64,000 nucleotides of DNA from CALCLY01 sp900552775 (GTDB lineage Bacteria > Bacillota > Clostridia > UMGS1883 > UMGS1540). Location of the stretch: contig CALCLY010000016.1 in the NCBI GenBank assembly GCA_937966555.1, forward strand, positions 178,343 through 242,342, in the 5' to 3' direction. The notes under the pieces were generated by a model. The model made no database searches, was not told where the DNA came from, and saw nothing but the letters and a program-made list of their open reading frames with translations. This document shows positions 1 to 8,697 of this stretch, one piece after another. The translations under genes were made by a program, and so were the position numbers. Position 1 is the first letter of the stretch, and every line of letters begins with the position of its first letter.

Positions 1-1040
1 GTCATTGCAGACACCTTTCCGATTTTTGAAAAGTGCAGCGGCACCATGCTTATAAGCATGAGATTTATCCCTTGCATGCAGCCGGTAATCATCGCCGACA
101 GAGCTATCGACACCGCAACGCTGCTTCGGTAAAAAAGCGCCATGAGCACACAAAGCGCAAACGCCGCGGCAAAAATCTCAACCGAAAACAAAACCTCTTC
201 CTTAAAAAATCTTTTATGCAGAAAAGCAAAAAACCTGAGGCTTACAACCGTGAAAACAGGAACCGCAACTGTTGTCAGTATGGAAATTTCCGTGCCGAGA
301 TGAAAGTTTTCGTTTATAAAAGAAGGCATCCACGTCGTTATCCCCTCTTTCAGCATCCCCTGAAGCAATACGGCGGCGCTTACGGGAATCAGCCCTGAAG
401 TGAACACCGCCGCCGAAAGAGGCATGTCAGACGTTTTTTGCGGAGCCCTCTCAATCCGACTCGGCTCTTCACGGATATTTTCTATCCCGGCCGCCCAGAG
501 CAAACCCATCAGGGCAGCCGCGCCGGCGCCGATGAAAAACACCGAGCGCCATCCGAAAAGCATTATGCAGAGCGGCGACAGCATATACACGCATACCGTT
601 CCGGCCGCACTTGCTATGCTCACATCGACAATCGCTTTTTTACACCTTTGCGGCGAAAGTCTTTCCGACATTATTTTGCAGAGCGGCGGCCAGAAAAAGG
701 ACTGCGCAAAGCCGTTTAAGCACCATACGACCGTCATTTTTTCCGCGCTGTCGCATACGGGCATGAGGACATTAAAGAGCGCCGTGGCGGAAATCCCCGC
801 CAAAATCAGTGTTTTGCCGTTTATTTTATCTCCGAGTATTCCGCTGACAACCTGTCCCGCTCCGTACGAGACAAAGCTTGCCGTGGCAACCGCTCCGAGA
901 GCGGATTTTGCAAATCCTTCCGAAACGACTATTTCCGCAATAACCGCCGCAAAGTTTGCTCTTGTCAGATAGCTTACAAAATATACAAGCCAGCAAATAG
1001 CGCAGAACCATCGCTCGCTTGCGCGTATTTTTTCTCTCAC
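1..1040 (-). CDS. MFS transporter, organophosphate/sugar-phosphate type (3' end outside window)
   Basis: Open frame from a GTG at 1038-1040 to the window edge, 346 codons with no stop. It encodes alternating hydrophobic helices typical of a 12-helix major facilitator. The first helix carries YLTRANF, and a later helix reads NGFAQSFFWPP, both like the GlpT/UhpT organophosphate antiporter branch. The GTG overlaps the TGA of the upstream DeoR-family gene, so the two are probably translationally coupled, which fits a substrate-induced sugar-phosphate uptake unit. The substrate cannot be told, and the C-terminal helices lie outside the window. Confidence 0.75.
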   Translation of the reverse strand, partial: MREKIRASERWFCAICWLVYFVSYLTRANFAAVIAEIVVSEGFAKSALGAVATASFVSYGAGQVVSGILGDKINGKTLILAGISATALFNVLMPVCDSAEKMTVVWCLNGFAQSFFWPPLCKIMSERLSPQRCKKAIVDVSIASAAGTVCVYMLSPLCIMLFGWRSVFFIGAGAAALMGLLWAAGIENIREEPSRIERAPQKTSDMPLSAAVFTSGLIPVSAAVLLQGMLKEGITTWMPSFINENFHLGTEISILTTVAVPVFTVVSLRFFAFLHKRFFKEEVLFSVEIFAAAFALCVLMALFYRSSVAVSIALSAMITGCMQGINLMLISMVPLHFSKIGKVSAM

Positions 1041-1810
1041 TTTTTCATCCCTCCGTGCAGCCTGTATCCGTTTTCCTCGTACAAAGCCGCAATCGCACCG
1101 TCTACCGCGCTGTCGGTTATGTATTCAAAGCTTTTTTCCGCATCGCAAATCTTAAAAAAAGCGTTTTTTTCTATTTTGCTGCTGTCCGCAAGAATAAAAA
1201 CTCTGTCGGCATTTTCAACAAGGGCTTTTTGCATGGGGGCGATCTCCTCCACATAGTCCTGAATTCCGCATGCCAGAGATACCGCCGAAATGCATATAAA
1301 GGTCTTGGAAATATGGTATTTTTCTATTTCCTCCACGGTTCTCATTCCGAAAAAGCAATGCTCGGCACGAAGATACTTTCCGCCTGCCAGATAGATTTCA
1401 ATACCGTCATCATCGTGCAGAATATTAAAAACATCGGCAGAATAAGTAAGAATCTTTAAATTTTTAAACCTGCCGCGGATTTCTCTCGCCAGAGCCGCAG
1501 CCGTGCTGCCCGAATCCACCGAAATGATATCCCCGTCGTTTATAAAAGACATCGCTTTTTTGCAAAGCTCGCTTTTTAAAGTGCTGTTCTCATCATTTCT
1601 CACAGACAATGCGCGAAACTCCTTCATCCCGGGGCGTGCAACAGCGCCTCCGTGCACGCGGCGAAGCTTTCCGGACTGCTCAAGCCGCTTTAAATCACGT
1701 CTGACCGTCTCATCAGAAACACCGTAAAGTTCTGTAAGCTCCGTAACCGTTACGGAACCTTTCTTGCTTACCAGCTCACATATTCTCTCATGTCTGTCAT
1801 CAGTAAGCAT
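1037..1810 (-). CDS. DeoR/GlpR-family transcriptional repressor
   Basis: A 257-residue protein. The N-terminus (about residues 1-55) is a DeoR winged helix-turn-helix with SDETVRRDLKRLEQSGKLRR and the family HGGAV turn. The C-terminal part (about 75-235) is the DeoRC sugar-phosphate sensor fold with DSGST near residue 95. The ATG at 1808-1810 is chosen because GGGGTGAG lies just upstream; a start 20 codons earlier would add hydrophobic residues foreign to the family. The family usually represses neighbouring sugar-phosphate genes, here most likely the coupled MFS transporter. Confidence 0.88.
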   Translation of the reverse strand: MLTDDRHERICELVSKKGSVTVTELTELYGVSDETVRRDLKRLEQSGKLRRVHGGAVARPGMKEFRALSVRNDENSTLKSELCKKAMSFINDGDIISVDSGSTAAALAREIRGRFKNLKILTYSADVFNILHDDDGIEIYLAGGKYLRAEHCFFGMRTVEEIEKYHISKTFICISAVSLACGIQDYVEEIAPMQKALVENADRVFILADSSKIEKNAFFKICDAEKSFEYITDSAVDGAIAALYEENGYRLHGGMKK

Positions 1811-1887
1811 TTTCTCACCCCAAAATCCAAACTTTATCAATATAATACCACATAAAACCACAAAAGTCAATATGTAAATGCAAAAAA

Positions 1888-2205
1888 GGGCTGTTTAAAA
1901 GCCACAACCCGATAAGGAAGTATTGGTTTTGAAAGCTGTTCTTTAAGTTTATACTTCGTAAATAGGCGGTCGTATACGTCAGTATTACGACCGCCTGTTT
2001 TCTTGTCTAAATCTTAAACTCCGACCTTCAAAACTGCTCTGCACCCTGTAAACAATATTTTTTGATGAAGTTCAAGGCAAAAAAGCGAGTAATCCTGTCG
2101 GATTTCGAGCCTTTTTTAACGCTGAAATTCGCAAAAAAGATGTTTAGCAGGGCAATACTTCCTTGCCGGGCTGTGGCTAAAGCCAGTTGACTTTTTAAAC
2201 AGCCC
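1888..2205. repeat. MITE-like element with terminal inverted repeats
   Basis: A 318-bp gene-free segment bounded by inverted copies of GGGCTGTTTAAAA. Inside each end lies AAGGAAGTATTG (1915-1926) and its exact complement (2152-2163). The right end is about 53 bp; the left end is the same sequence with a roughly 15-bp internal deletion. An 11-bp perfect stem (1964-1974 with 1986-1996) sits in the interior. No transposase frame is present. Similar sequence occurs alone at 10124-10182 and, in opposite orientation, at 12728-12777. This looks like a non-autonomous, mobilisable element; the mobilising enzyme is unknown. Confidence 0.6.
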
Positions 2206-2229
2206 CCACCGTGTAACTTCCGGGCATTT

Positions 2230-2730
2230 TTACTTTGATTTTTTAACTTTTCTGCCATAATAAATATATGTTGCTATCATATACGCGGCTATACAAATAT
2301 AAACAAATATAAATGCAACCTGAATATTTGTGGGATGCTTGCCGATTGCGTCCATACATTTCTGGAAAAGCACGGAAATGCGAAGCGCATCCATAACAAG
2401 CTTAAATTTGTCAAAATAGCGTATTACCGCTAAAAGAAACGCGCCGCCGGCAAAATACGGAATCCATCTTAAAAACTTTCTGTCCTTCTTCACAAAATAC
2501 AAAACCACGCCGGCAATAAGCGCCGCATCGCAAAGCCATATGAGTATACTTACAAAAAGTCTTGTCCCGAGAATATAAGAGGAATTGAGCCAGCGATAAA
2601 TATAAAGCAGCGCAATTGCGGACACAAGACCGATAGCGGTTGTGAGAACCACCATATTGTCAATGTGCTCTCTTTCTTCTTTTGTAAGCTTATTTGAATT
2701 ATTGTGAACCTTCGTTTTTTCTTTCGCCAT
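2230..2730 (-). CDS. Small polytopic membrane protein of unknown function
   Basis: A 166-residue protein with a charged N-terminal tail (about 1-25), then roughly four hydrophobic segments (about 26-48, 58-80, 88-106 and 138-158), and a lysine-rich C-terminus. AGGAGG sits seven bases before the ATG, and a good promoter lies upstream. I do not recognise the family. The layout suggests an inner-membrane protein with both tails in the cytoplasm, but no function can be assigned. Confidence 0.7.
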   Translation of the reverse strand: MAKEKTKVHNNSNKLTKEEREHIDNMVVLTTAIGLVSAIALLYIYRWLNSSYILGTRLFVSILIWLCDAALIAGVVLYFVKKDRKFLRWIPYFAGGAFLLAVIRYFDKFKLVMDALRISVLFQKCMDAIGKHPTNIQVAFIFVYICIAAYMIATYIYYGRKVKKSK

Positions 2731-2764
2731 GTTGCCACCTCCTTTTAGTTACTGTATAACATAT

Positions 2765-2793
2765 AATATACAGTTTTTTTCTCCAAAAGTCAA
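2765..2793 (-). promoter_or_regulatory. Sigma-A type promoter for the 166-aa membrane protein
   Basis: On the minus strand TTGACT and TATATT are separated by 17 bases, placing the start of transcription about 30 bases before the AGGAGG of the membrane-protein gene. Confidence 0.6.
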
Positions 2794-2811
2794 GTTTTTT
2801 ACGCTATTTTT

Positions 2812-3584
2812 TTATTTTTTTGCGTTTTTGTTTCTCATAAGCGTTTTTATAATTTTTTCATGCTTGCCGTGCTGTATATTCGGGAAAGCTTTGAAAATAC
2901 GTCTGTGAACCATATTGTGTCCCGCATAAAGTTCCTCGAGACGCTTTTTTGCATTTTCAGCAGCAGCTTTTGCATTTTCGTTTCTTTCCTTAAGCACGTT
3001 TGTTTTTTCGGAAAGCTCTGTTCCTATATTTTCGGAAACGCCGTTTAAAATTTCCTCCAGCTCTTCAATTGCACGCAGACGGCGCGGAAGCTTCATAAGG
3101 TTTATTATCGTTATCACAAAGTCCGCCGCAAGCACCGCGCCGAAAAACAGGGCGCCCATAAGCGACAGCCAGCGAGGCAGTATCCCTATAAGTTTTAAAA
3201 TAAACGGATGCACAAGTCTTATTATAAAAACACAAGCCAGACCCCACAGCACCGAAAACTTAAGGCACACATACCCTTTTATGTTAAACGGCATTTTGAA
3301 TAATCCCACCACTTTTGGTTAAAGAATTTTTCAAGCACAAAACCCGTTATAAATTCTATAAATGACGTAAGAAGCAGCGACAGTATAAAAAGCAGCGGCA
3401 AATTATCCCGAAACGGCATAAGACAAAGCGAAACAAAAAGCATTCCGAAGCCGTATATCGGACATATCGGGCCGTTGCAGAAGCCGCGGTTTACAAATTT
3501 GCCCGTATTGAGCGCCGCAAACACCACCTCCGAACACCAGCCGAGAAACGCATATATCAGAAATACCCATACAGACTGCAGCAT
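2812..3584 (-). pseudogene. CmpB-like (PF06541) ABC transporter permease, frameshifted
   Basis: Two frames together spell one protein. The first (3279-3584) gives the N-terminal membrane half, starting FLGWCSEV, with the GFCNGPICPIYGFG motif and reaching the KWWDYS segment. The second (from about 3300 down to 2812) continues with MPFNIKGYVCLKFS, membrane helices and a coiled-coil-like charged tail. In intact family members WWDYS is followed directly by MPFNI. Here they are separated by a one-base frame change in a run of four A residues near 3294. It is either a real one-base deletion or a sequencing error. The family role is poorly defined. Confidence 0.75.
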
Positions 3585-3588
3585 AAAA

Positions 3589-4458
3589 TCAAATCCTTTC
3601 GCAGATTATTTTTTCAAATTTGCCGCCGCGTTCTTCGTAAAGCTTCGGCAAAACAAGTTCAAGCGGAACGCCCTCTCTTACGGGCACTTTATTTTCGCAA
3701 GCCGTTTTAACGGACGTAAATACAAAATCCGCCGCGCGGCACGCACCGCGTATCACATCCCCGTCGGCAAGCACCGAACCCGTCAGAACGCTTGTAAAAA
3801 GGTCACCCGTTCCGGGGTAATGCGCATGGCTTAAATAGGGATTTGTAATTTTGTATGCTTCTTTTAAAGCTTTATCGTACACCACAACGGAAACTCTGTT
3901 TTCCCCGCACGGCACGCTTGTCACAAGAACATACCGCGGACCGTATTCGGAAAGCTTTGCGGCACACTCCAATGCCTCTCTCTCATTTTGAGGAGGACAC
4001 GCACAATCGGTTAAAAGCGCAGCCTCCGTACCGTTCGGAGTAATAATATCCGCACTTTTTATAAGCGACTTCATAGCGTCTATTATATCTGTTCCAAAAC
4101 ACTCGTACACCTTTCCGTCATCGGCAAAAACAGGGTCCACCACCTTAAGCGGCGCCGCGGTTTTCATAATAAAATCCGCTGCAATGTCCGCCTGGCGCGC
4201 ATTGCCGAGAAACCCCGTATACACCGCATCAAAAAAAAGTTTCTCTCTTTCCCAGTGAGCCAGATATGAAGGCAGCGTATCCGAAAGATCCGTCAGTGTG
4301 TAATTATCGTAAAAGCCGGTTATTGTGGAAAGCACCGCCGTCGGCACAGGGCAGGTCTGGTGCCCGAGAGCAGACATCACGGGAATTACCACCGTGAGCG
4401 AGCTTCTTCCGAACCCGGCAATGTCATGCATTGCCGCAACTTTTTTTGGTATAGCCAT
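3589..4458 (-). CDS. pdxY: Pyridoxal/pyridoxamine kinase
   Basis: A 289-residue ribokinase-fold enzyme of the PdxK/PdxY group, which phosphorylates vitamin B6 vitamers with ATP. Visible features: VAAMHDIAGFGRSSL at the N-terminus, DPVFADDG in the middle and the C-terminal GTGDLFTSVL motif carrying the catalytic Asp. The ATG at 4456-4458 follows AGGAGA and starts MAIPKK; an earlier ATG seven codons upstream lacks this site. It probably supports salvage of vitamin B6. Confidence 0.88.
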   Translation of the reverse strand: MAIPKKVAAMHDIAGFGRSSLTVVIPVMSALGHQTCPVPTAVLSTITGFYDNYTLTDLSDTLPSYLAHWEREKLFFDAVYTGFLGNARQADIAADFIMKTAAPLKVVDPVFADDGKVYECFGTDIIDAMKSLIKSADIITPNGTEAALLTDCACPPQNEREALECAAKLSEYGPRYVLVTSVPCGENRVSVVVYDKALKEAYKITNPYLSHAHYPGTGDLFTSVLTGSVLADGDVIRGACRAADFVFTSVKTACENKVPVREGVPLELVLPKLYEERGGKFEKIICERI

Positions 4459-4506
4459 ACTTTTTCTCCTTTTTTTCACTGCTTTCGCATAAAAAAATCC
4501 CCATAA

Positions 4507-4540
4507 AATTTAACAGACCGCCGGTGGAGCGGTCTGCAAA
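4507..4540 (-). promoter_or_regulatory. Hairpin in the pdxY leader
   Basis: CAGACCGC pairs with GCGGTCTG across a seven-base loop in the untranslated leader between the promoter and the pdxY start. Downstream on the minus strand come T-rich stretches. It could be an attenuator or mRNA-stability hairpin; no known riboswitch fold is evident. Confidence 0.35.
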
Positions 4541-4589
4541 AAGGAGGGAAAATGAAAAAAGTTTTGTGTATCGGTTATGGTACATTAAT

Positions 4590-4618
4590 ATAATAACACA
4601 ATAGTCAAATTTATGCAA
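4590..4618 (-). promoter_or_regulatory. Probable pdxY promoter
   Basis: Minus-strand TTGCAT and TATTAT are separated by 17 bases. A TTGACT lies in the spacer but has no -10 element at a good distance. The transcript would carry a leader of about 120 bases including the hairpin near 4520. Confidence 0.45.
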
Positions 4619-4708
4619 TGTAAAAAGTGAATAAAATTATTTTTAATATATGTGACATATTAACAAAAATAAACATATTCGCATTTTTTGCGAAAAAACT
4701 TGGTAAAA

Positions 4709-5377
4709 TCACCTTCCGCGCAGCCGTTCCGAAAGCCGTTTTGGCGCATCTTTTGCGTTTCCCCACGGCATATCCGAATTGCGGTAATCAAATTTTAAAA
4801 TAAATCTGTCGTTATCTCCGGAATCCTCTTTAAGACGCTCTGTCTGAAAATCAATAAATTTTTCCGCCGCGGAATCGCTCATGCTTTCAAGACACATTAT
4901 AAAATGTTTCATACACATTCCGCCGCTTTTATAATACTTCTCCGCAAAATCCGCCTCCGAGGAGAGAAGATACGAAAAATTTTCGGCACATTCCGCCAGC
5001 TGCCCCGAAATCCTTTCGCATGCCGCGCACGACGAAAAAGCATCTTTCAATGCCTCCGAAACCGCCGCACGGCGCGACTTGCCGCCGAAAAATTTCTTTT
5101 TGCCGTCCGTCTCCAAAAGTTTTAAAACGTCCGCACTTCTTGTCTGCATCATAAGCGCGGGGCTTAATTTATTGTCACGCTCAAGCATTTTTCCGTAATG
5201 GCGTGCACAAAATCCTTTTGCATTTGTAAGTATGCGCACATCGGGCTCCATCATTGCCGCACCCGTAAAATATCTCAAAGCATCTTCTTCAAGCTTTTTT
5301 TCAATTGTGCACAAAACACAGCCGCGGTTCTCTTCCATCGCTTCCGTCAGCGGTATTGTGTAAATTCGCTCTTTCAT
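4709..5377 (-). CDS. DUF6062-type cysteine-motif protein
   Basis: A 222-residue soluble protein with two repeats of a paired motif: CVLC near residue 20 with GFCARHY near 57, then CAAC near 117 with GMCMKHF near 152. This spacing is typical of DUF6062, a clostridial family of unknown function that probably binds metal through the Cys and His residues. No signal peptide or membrane segment. It ends ten bases upstream of pgsA in reverse order, so the two may be transcribed together. Confidence 0.7.
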   Translation of the reverse strand: MKERIYTIPLTEAMEENRGCVLCTIEKKLEEDALRYFTGAAMMEPDVRILTNAKGFCARHYGKMLERDNKLSPALMMQTRSADVLKLLETDGKKKFFGGKSRRAAVSEALKDAFSSCAACERISGQLAECAENFSYLLSSEADFAEKYYKSGGMCMKHFIMCLESMSDSAAEKFIDFQTERLKEDSGDNDRFILKFDYRNSDMPWGNAKDAPKRLSERLRGR

Positions 5378-5386
5378 TTTGTAACC

Positions 5387-5908
5387 TCACTGCGTCTTCT
5401 TCACACTTATAAAGAAAAACAGATATCTTAAAAACGCAAGCGCCGCAAAAAGCACCGGCAGCCATTGCAGAACAACCGTTATCCCGTAAGACAGCACCCC
5501 GTGAAAAAGAATGAGCGACACCACGCACACAGACGTAACAACCGTTGCCGCTTTGCCGCTTGCCTTTGCCGAAATCACAACGCCGAGTTTATAAAGTATC
5601 GAGCCGCCTACAACCTGAATAACCTCTTTGCATAAAATCATTATAACCACAGCTTTCGGCATAAGACCGCACGTTGCCATAGATATAAGCACCGTAAGCT
5701 GCATTCCTTTGTCTGCCAGGGGATCAAGAATTTTTCCGAGGTCGGTTACCATATTGAAATGCCTTGCAATATACCCGTCTAAAATATCTGTCAGGCATGC
5801 GGCAACAAAAACCGCCGCCGCAGTTTCTATTTTACCGATGTAAAAAAGTCTTGCCGTAATCGGAATCAGAATTATTCTGATAAGCGACAGGAAATTCGGT
5901 ATGTTCAA
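5387..5908 (-). CDS. pgsA: CDP-diacylglycerol-glycerol-3-phosphate 3-phosphatidyltransferase
   Basis: A 173-residue membrane enzyme of the CDP-alcohol phosphatidyltransferase family. It makes phosphatidylglycerol phosphate, the first step to phosphatidylglycerol. The signature D-x2-DG-x2-AR-x8-G-x3-D-x3-D is present as DILDGYIAR followed by GKILDPLADK. The start chosen is the TTG at 5906-5908 giving MNIPNFLSLIRI, the usual N-terminus, eight bases after AGGAG. The GTG three codons earlier lies against the ribosome binding site and is unlikely. Confidence 0.88.
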   Translation of the reverse strand: MNIPNFLSLIRIILIPITARLFYIGKIETAAAVFVAACLTDILDGYIARHFNMVTDLGKILDPLADKGMQLTVLISMATCGLMPKAVVIMILCKEVIQVVGGSILYKLGVVISAKASGKAATVVTSVCVVSLILFHGVLSYGITVVLQWLPVLFAALAFLRYLFFFISVKKTQ

Positions 5909-6006
5909 AAAAATCACTCCTGAATAATATCTCTCAATATATAATAAGCTATTATATTACAAAATTTTCACAAATGCAAGAAAAATATTAACGTCAAAAA
6001 TCAAAA

Positions 6007-6039
6007 GGGCAACATGTGCCTTCAAAACACATATTGCCC
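6007..6039 (-). terminator. Rho-independent terminator of trpS
   Basis: A 12-base stem (GGGCAATATGTG with CACATGTTGCCC, one G-U pair), followed on the minus strand by TTTTGATTTTT, 14 bases after the trpS stop. Confidence 0.8.
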
Positions 6040-6052
6040 ACAGAATACAATA

Positions 6053-7120
6053 CTATTCGCCCAAAGCGAAATCCGGGTTGCTGAAATAGTCAATTTTCAT
6101 TGCGCGTTTAACGTCCGAAAGTGTTTCGGCAGCCTTTTTCTCCGCCTTTTCGCTTCCTTGTTTAAGAATTTCGTAAACATCGGGAATACGTTTTTCCCAT
6201 TCATGGCGGCGTGTTCTTATAGGCTCAAGCTCCGCCTCCAAAACCTTGTTTAAAAACTTTTTAACTTTCATATCTCCGAGACCGCCGCGTGTGTAATGCG
6301 CCTTAAGCTCGTCAAGATTTGCATACTCGGGAAGAAACTCCGCAAAATATTCATCTTTGCAAAAAGCGTCAAGATATATAAACACCGTGTTGTTTTCAAG
6401 ATTTCCGGGGTCTTCCACGCGTATATGATTGGGGTCTGTAAACATGGACATTACCTTGCGTTTTACCTCCGCGCAATCATCGGAAAGGTAAATGCAGTTC
6501 CCCAGAGATTTGCTCATTTTTGCTTTTCCGTCTATACCCGGAAGTCTCAGGCACGCGCTGTTCTGCGGCAGCGCTATCGCCGGATCCACAAGCGTTTCAC
6601 CGTAAACGGCGTTGAATTTATGAACGATTTCCTTGCACTGCTCAAGCATCGGCAGCTGATCTTCTCCGACAGGCACGGTTGTGGCACGGAACGCCGTAAT
6701 GTCCGCCGCCTGGCTTATGGGATAGCAGAAAAAGCCTACCGGGATACTCGCTTCGAAATTTCTCATTTTAATTTCGGATTTTACCGTGGGGTTTCTCTGA
6801 ACTCTCGAAACCGTAACCAGATTCATGTAATAAAAAGTAAGCTCCGTAAGCTCGGGCACCATGGACTGAATAAAAATCGTTGATTTTTCGGGGTCGATTC
6901 CGCACGCGAGGTAGTCCAGCGCAACATTTATTATGTTGCCGCGCACCTTTTCGGGATGCTCGGCATTGTCGGTCAGCGCCTGAGCGTCCGCAATCATTAT
7001 GTATATTTCGTCAAATTCGCCGCTTTCCTGCAATCTTACGCGCTCTTTAAGCGAGCCGACATAGTGCCCCACATGGAGCTTGCCTGTGGGGCGGTCGCCC
7101 GTTAATATAATCTTATTCAT
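6053..7120 (-). CDS. trpS: Tryptophanyl-tRNA synthetase
   Basis: A 355-residue class I aminoacyl-tRNA synthetase that charges tRNA-Trp. The nucleotide-binding motif appears as TGKLHVGHYVGS near residue 12 (HIGH variant), and KMSKS appears near residue 200. PVGEDQ, typical of bacterial TrpRS, is near residue 148. Length is slightly above the usual 330. It starts at ATG after GGAGG and has its own near-consensus promoter. No T-box leader fits in the short upstream gap. Confidence 0.96.
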   Translation of the reverse strand: MNKIILTGDRPTGKLHVGHYVGSLKERVRLQESGEFDEIYIMIADAQALTDNAEHPEKVRGNIINVALDYLACGIDPEKSTIFIQSMVPELTELTFYYMNLVTVSRVQRNPTVKSEIKMRNFEASIPVGFFCYPISQAADITAFRATTVPVGEDQLPMLEQCKEIVHKFNAVYGETLVDPAIALPQNSACLRLPGIDGKAKMSKSLGNCIYLSDDCAEVKRKVMSMFTDPNHIRVEDPGNLENNTVFIYLDAFCKDEYFAEFLPEYANLDELKAHYTRGGLGDMKVKKFLNKVLEAELEPIRTRRHEWEKRIPDVYEILKQGSEKAEKKAAETLSDVKRAMKIDYFSNPDFALGE

Positions 7121-7154
7121 ATTTTAAATCCTCCGATATTTTTTCGCTGCCTAT

Positions 7155-7183
7155 ATTATATATGAATAAACCGGGTTTGTCAA
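7155..7183 (-). promoter_or_regulatory. Consensus promoter of trpS
   Basis: Minus-strand TTGACA, 17-base spacer, TATAAT: a full match to the sigma-A consensus, about 35 bases before the trpS start. Confidence 0.85.
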
Positions 7184-7245
7184 CCGCTCAAAATTCTTAT
7201 ACCTGCCAAAAATAAATTTTCTTAAAACTTTTATAAAAAAATCTA

Positions 7246-7274
7246 TTTACAAAAAGCGCTTATTGGGTTACAAT
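7246..7274 (+). promoter_or_regulatory. Promoter of galE
   Basis: TTTACA, 17-base spacer, TACAAT, 31 bases upstream of the galE ATG. Confidence 0.7.
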
Positions 7275-7305
7275 ATTTACAGAATAAAAGAAAGGGTTGA
7301 TTTCT

Positions 7306-8310
7306 ATGAAAATATTGGTTACGGGCGGAGCCGGTTATATAGGCTCTCACACCTGCGTTGAGCTTTTGAACGCCGGCAGAGAAATTGTTGTTGTTGACAA
7401 TTTTGCAAATTCCAAGCCGGAAGCTCTCGATAAAATACGTGAAATAACGGGAAAAGATTTTAAATTTTACGAAGCCGATCTCTGCTGCAAAGACAGCGTA
7501 AAGAAAATATTCGACGAAAACGAGATTTCATGCGTTATCCACTTTGCAGGTCTTAAAGCTGTCGGAGAATCGGTTGCAATCCCGATGAAATACTATCACA
7601 ACAATCTTTTAAGCACACTTGTTCTCTGCGAAGAAATGGCGGCTCACGGCTGCAAAAACATTGTTTTCAGCTCCTCGGCAACGGTTTACGGCGACCCTGC
7701 CTCCGTTCCGATTACGGAAGATTTTCCGCTTCACACCACCAATCCTTACGGCACAACAAAACTTATGATCGAAAGAATTTTAAGAGATATCTATGTGTCG
7801 GACAACGAGTGGGGCATTGTTCTTCTGCGCTACTTTAACCCCATCGGCGCACACAAAAGCGGACTTATCGGCGAGGACCCGAACGGCATTCCCAATAACC
7901 TTCTCCCCTATGTCGCAAAGGTTGCCTGCGGCAAGCTGCCGTGTCTCAGCGTTTTCGGCAACGATTACGACACCGTGGACGGCACCGGCGTAAGAGACTA
8001 TATCCATGTTGTTGACTTAAGCCTCGGTCACTTAAAGGCTGTCGAAAAGCTTGAAAAGGGCAGCGGAGTATATACGTATAATCTCGGCACGGGCAACGGC
8101 TACAGCGTTTTGCAGGTTGTGAAGGCGTTTGAGAAGGCAAGCGGCAAAAAGGTCAATTACAAAATAACAGACAGACGCCCCGGAGACATTGCCGAGTGTT
8201 ATGCAGACCCGACAAAAGCGGCAAAAGAGCTTCACTGGAAAGCAAAATACGGCATTGACGAAATGTGTGCCGATGCATGGAACTTTGCCAAGAAAAACTG
8301 GGAGAACTGA
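7306..8310 (+). CDS. galE: UDP-glucose 4-epimerase
   Basis: A 334-residue extended short-chain dehydrogenase that interconverts UDP-glucose and UDP-galactose using bound NAD. It has GGAGYIGSH at the N-terminus for NAD binding, SSSATVYG with the catalytic Ser, and the YGTTK catalytic Tyr-Lys motif. The ATG at 7306 is chosen over a TTG three codons earlier because AAAGGG is well spaced from it. It stands alone between its own promoter and terminator. Confidence 0.95.
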   Translation: MKILVTGGAGYIGSHTCVELLNAGREIVVVDNFANSKPEALDKIREITGKDFKFYEADLCCKDSVKKIFDENEISCVIHFAGLKAVGESVAIPMKYYHNNLLSTLVLCEEMAAHGCKNIVFSSSATVYGDPASVPITEDFPLHTTNPYGTTKLMIERILRDIYVSDNEWGIVLLRYFNPIGAHKSGLIGEDPNGIPNNLLPYVAKVACGKLPCLSVFGNDYDTVDGTGVRDYIHVVDLSLGHLKAVEKLEKGSGVYTYNLGTGNGYSVLQVVKAFEKASGKKVNYKITDRRPGDIAECYADPTKAAKELHWKAKYGIDEMCADAWNFAKKNWEN

Positions 8311-8312
8311 AT

Positions 8313-8390
8313 ATGATTAAATTCGATGTATGGGTGAGAAACGATGAAGATATCGTAAAAATTCCGGGCGGAAAAATAGTTTATCTTTAA
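8313..8390 (+). CDS. Possible 25-residue peptide after galE
   Basis: A short frame beginning two bases after the galE stop, with GGGAG about nine bases upstream and an in-frame TAA before the terminator. The predicted peptide starts MIKFDVWV and ends IVYL. It has no recognisable family and may be the remains of a longer gene or chance. Confidence 0.3.
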   Translation: MIKFDVWVRNDEDIVKIPGGKIVYL

Positions 8391-8404
8391 ATTTAAATAG
8401 CGGA

Positions 8405-8440
8405 AATACTCCGGGAATCCATTTTCCCGGGGTATTTTTT
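8405..8440 (+). terminator. Rho-independent terminator of galE
   Basis: A 13-base stem AATACTCCGGGAA with TTCCCGGGGTATT (one G-U pair) and a run of six T residues. Confidence 0.85.
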
Positions 8441-8442
8441 GT

Positions 8443-8697
8443 GTAATAATACTTTTATTCGTTTCTTTTTTCGCCTTAATATCAAAATCGTGCTATGCGC
8501 CGCCCGCAATCATTGACGGAAGAACCATGGTTCCGATGCGCTTTATATTTGAAAAGCTCGGGGCCGCAATCTCATGGGAGCCGGACGCTAAAAAGGTTTC
8601 GGCGGAAAAGGACGGCATCGCGGTTAAACAATTAAAGGCTGTTGAGAAAATTGATTTATCTTCAATAAAGTTGCCGGATGAATCAAATGAACAGTGA
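8443..8697 (+). pseudogene. Relic of a copper amine oxidase N-terminal (stalk) domain protein
   Basis: An open frame without a plausible start codon or ribosome binding site runs to a TGA at 8695-8697. It contains PPAIIDGRTMVPMRFIFEKL followed by GAAISWEPD, the hallmark of the PF07833 repeat found in cell-surface proteins of Firmicutes. Only one repeat is present, and the hydrophobic stretch before it could be what remains of a signal peptide. It is best read as a fragment of a larger secreted protein. Confidence 0.6.

Noticed and set aside
33..1011. Plus-strand frames of 60-190 codons across the left end
   Set aside because: They are antisense to the MFS transporter, which is open for 346 codons on the minus strand and has clear family motifs.
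3279..3312. Programmed frameshift in the CmpB-like gene
   Set aside because: A -1 move would join the halves, but only four A residues are present and there is no canonical slippery heptamer, so a plain indel is more likely.
7121..7305. T-box leader for trpS
   Set aside because: The gap is short, the promoter lies about 35 bases before the start, and no specifier loop or conserved T-box sequence is seen.
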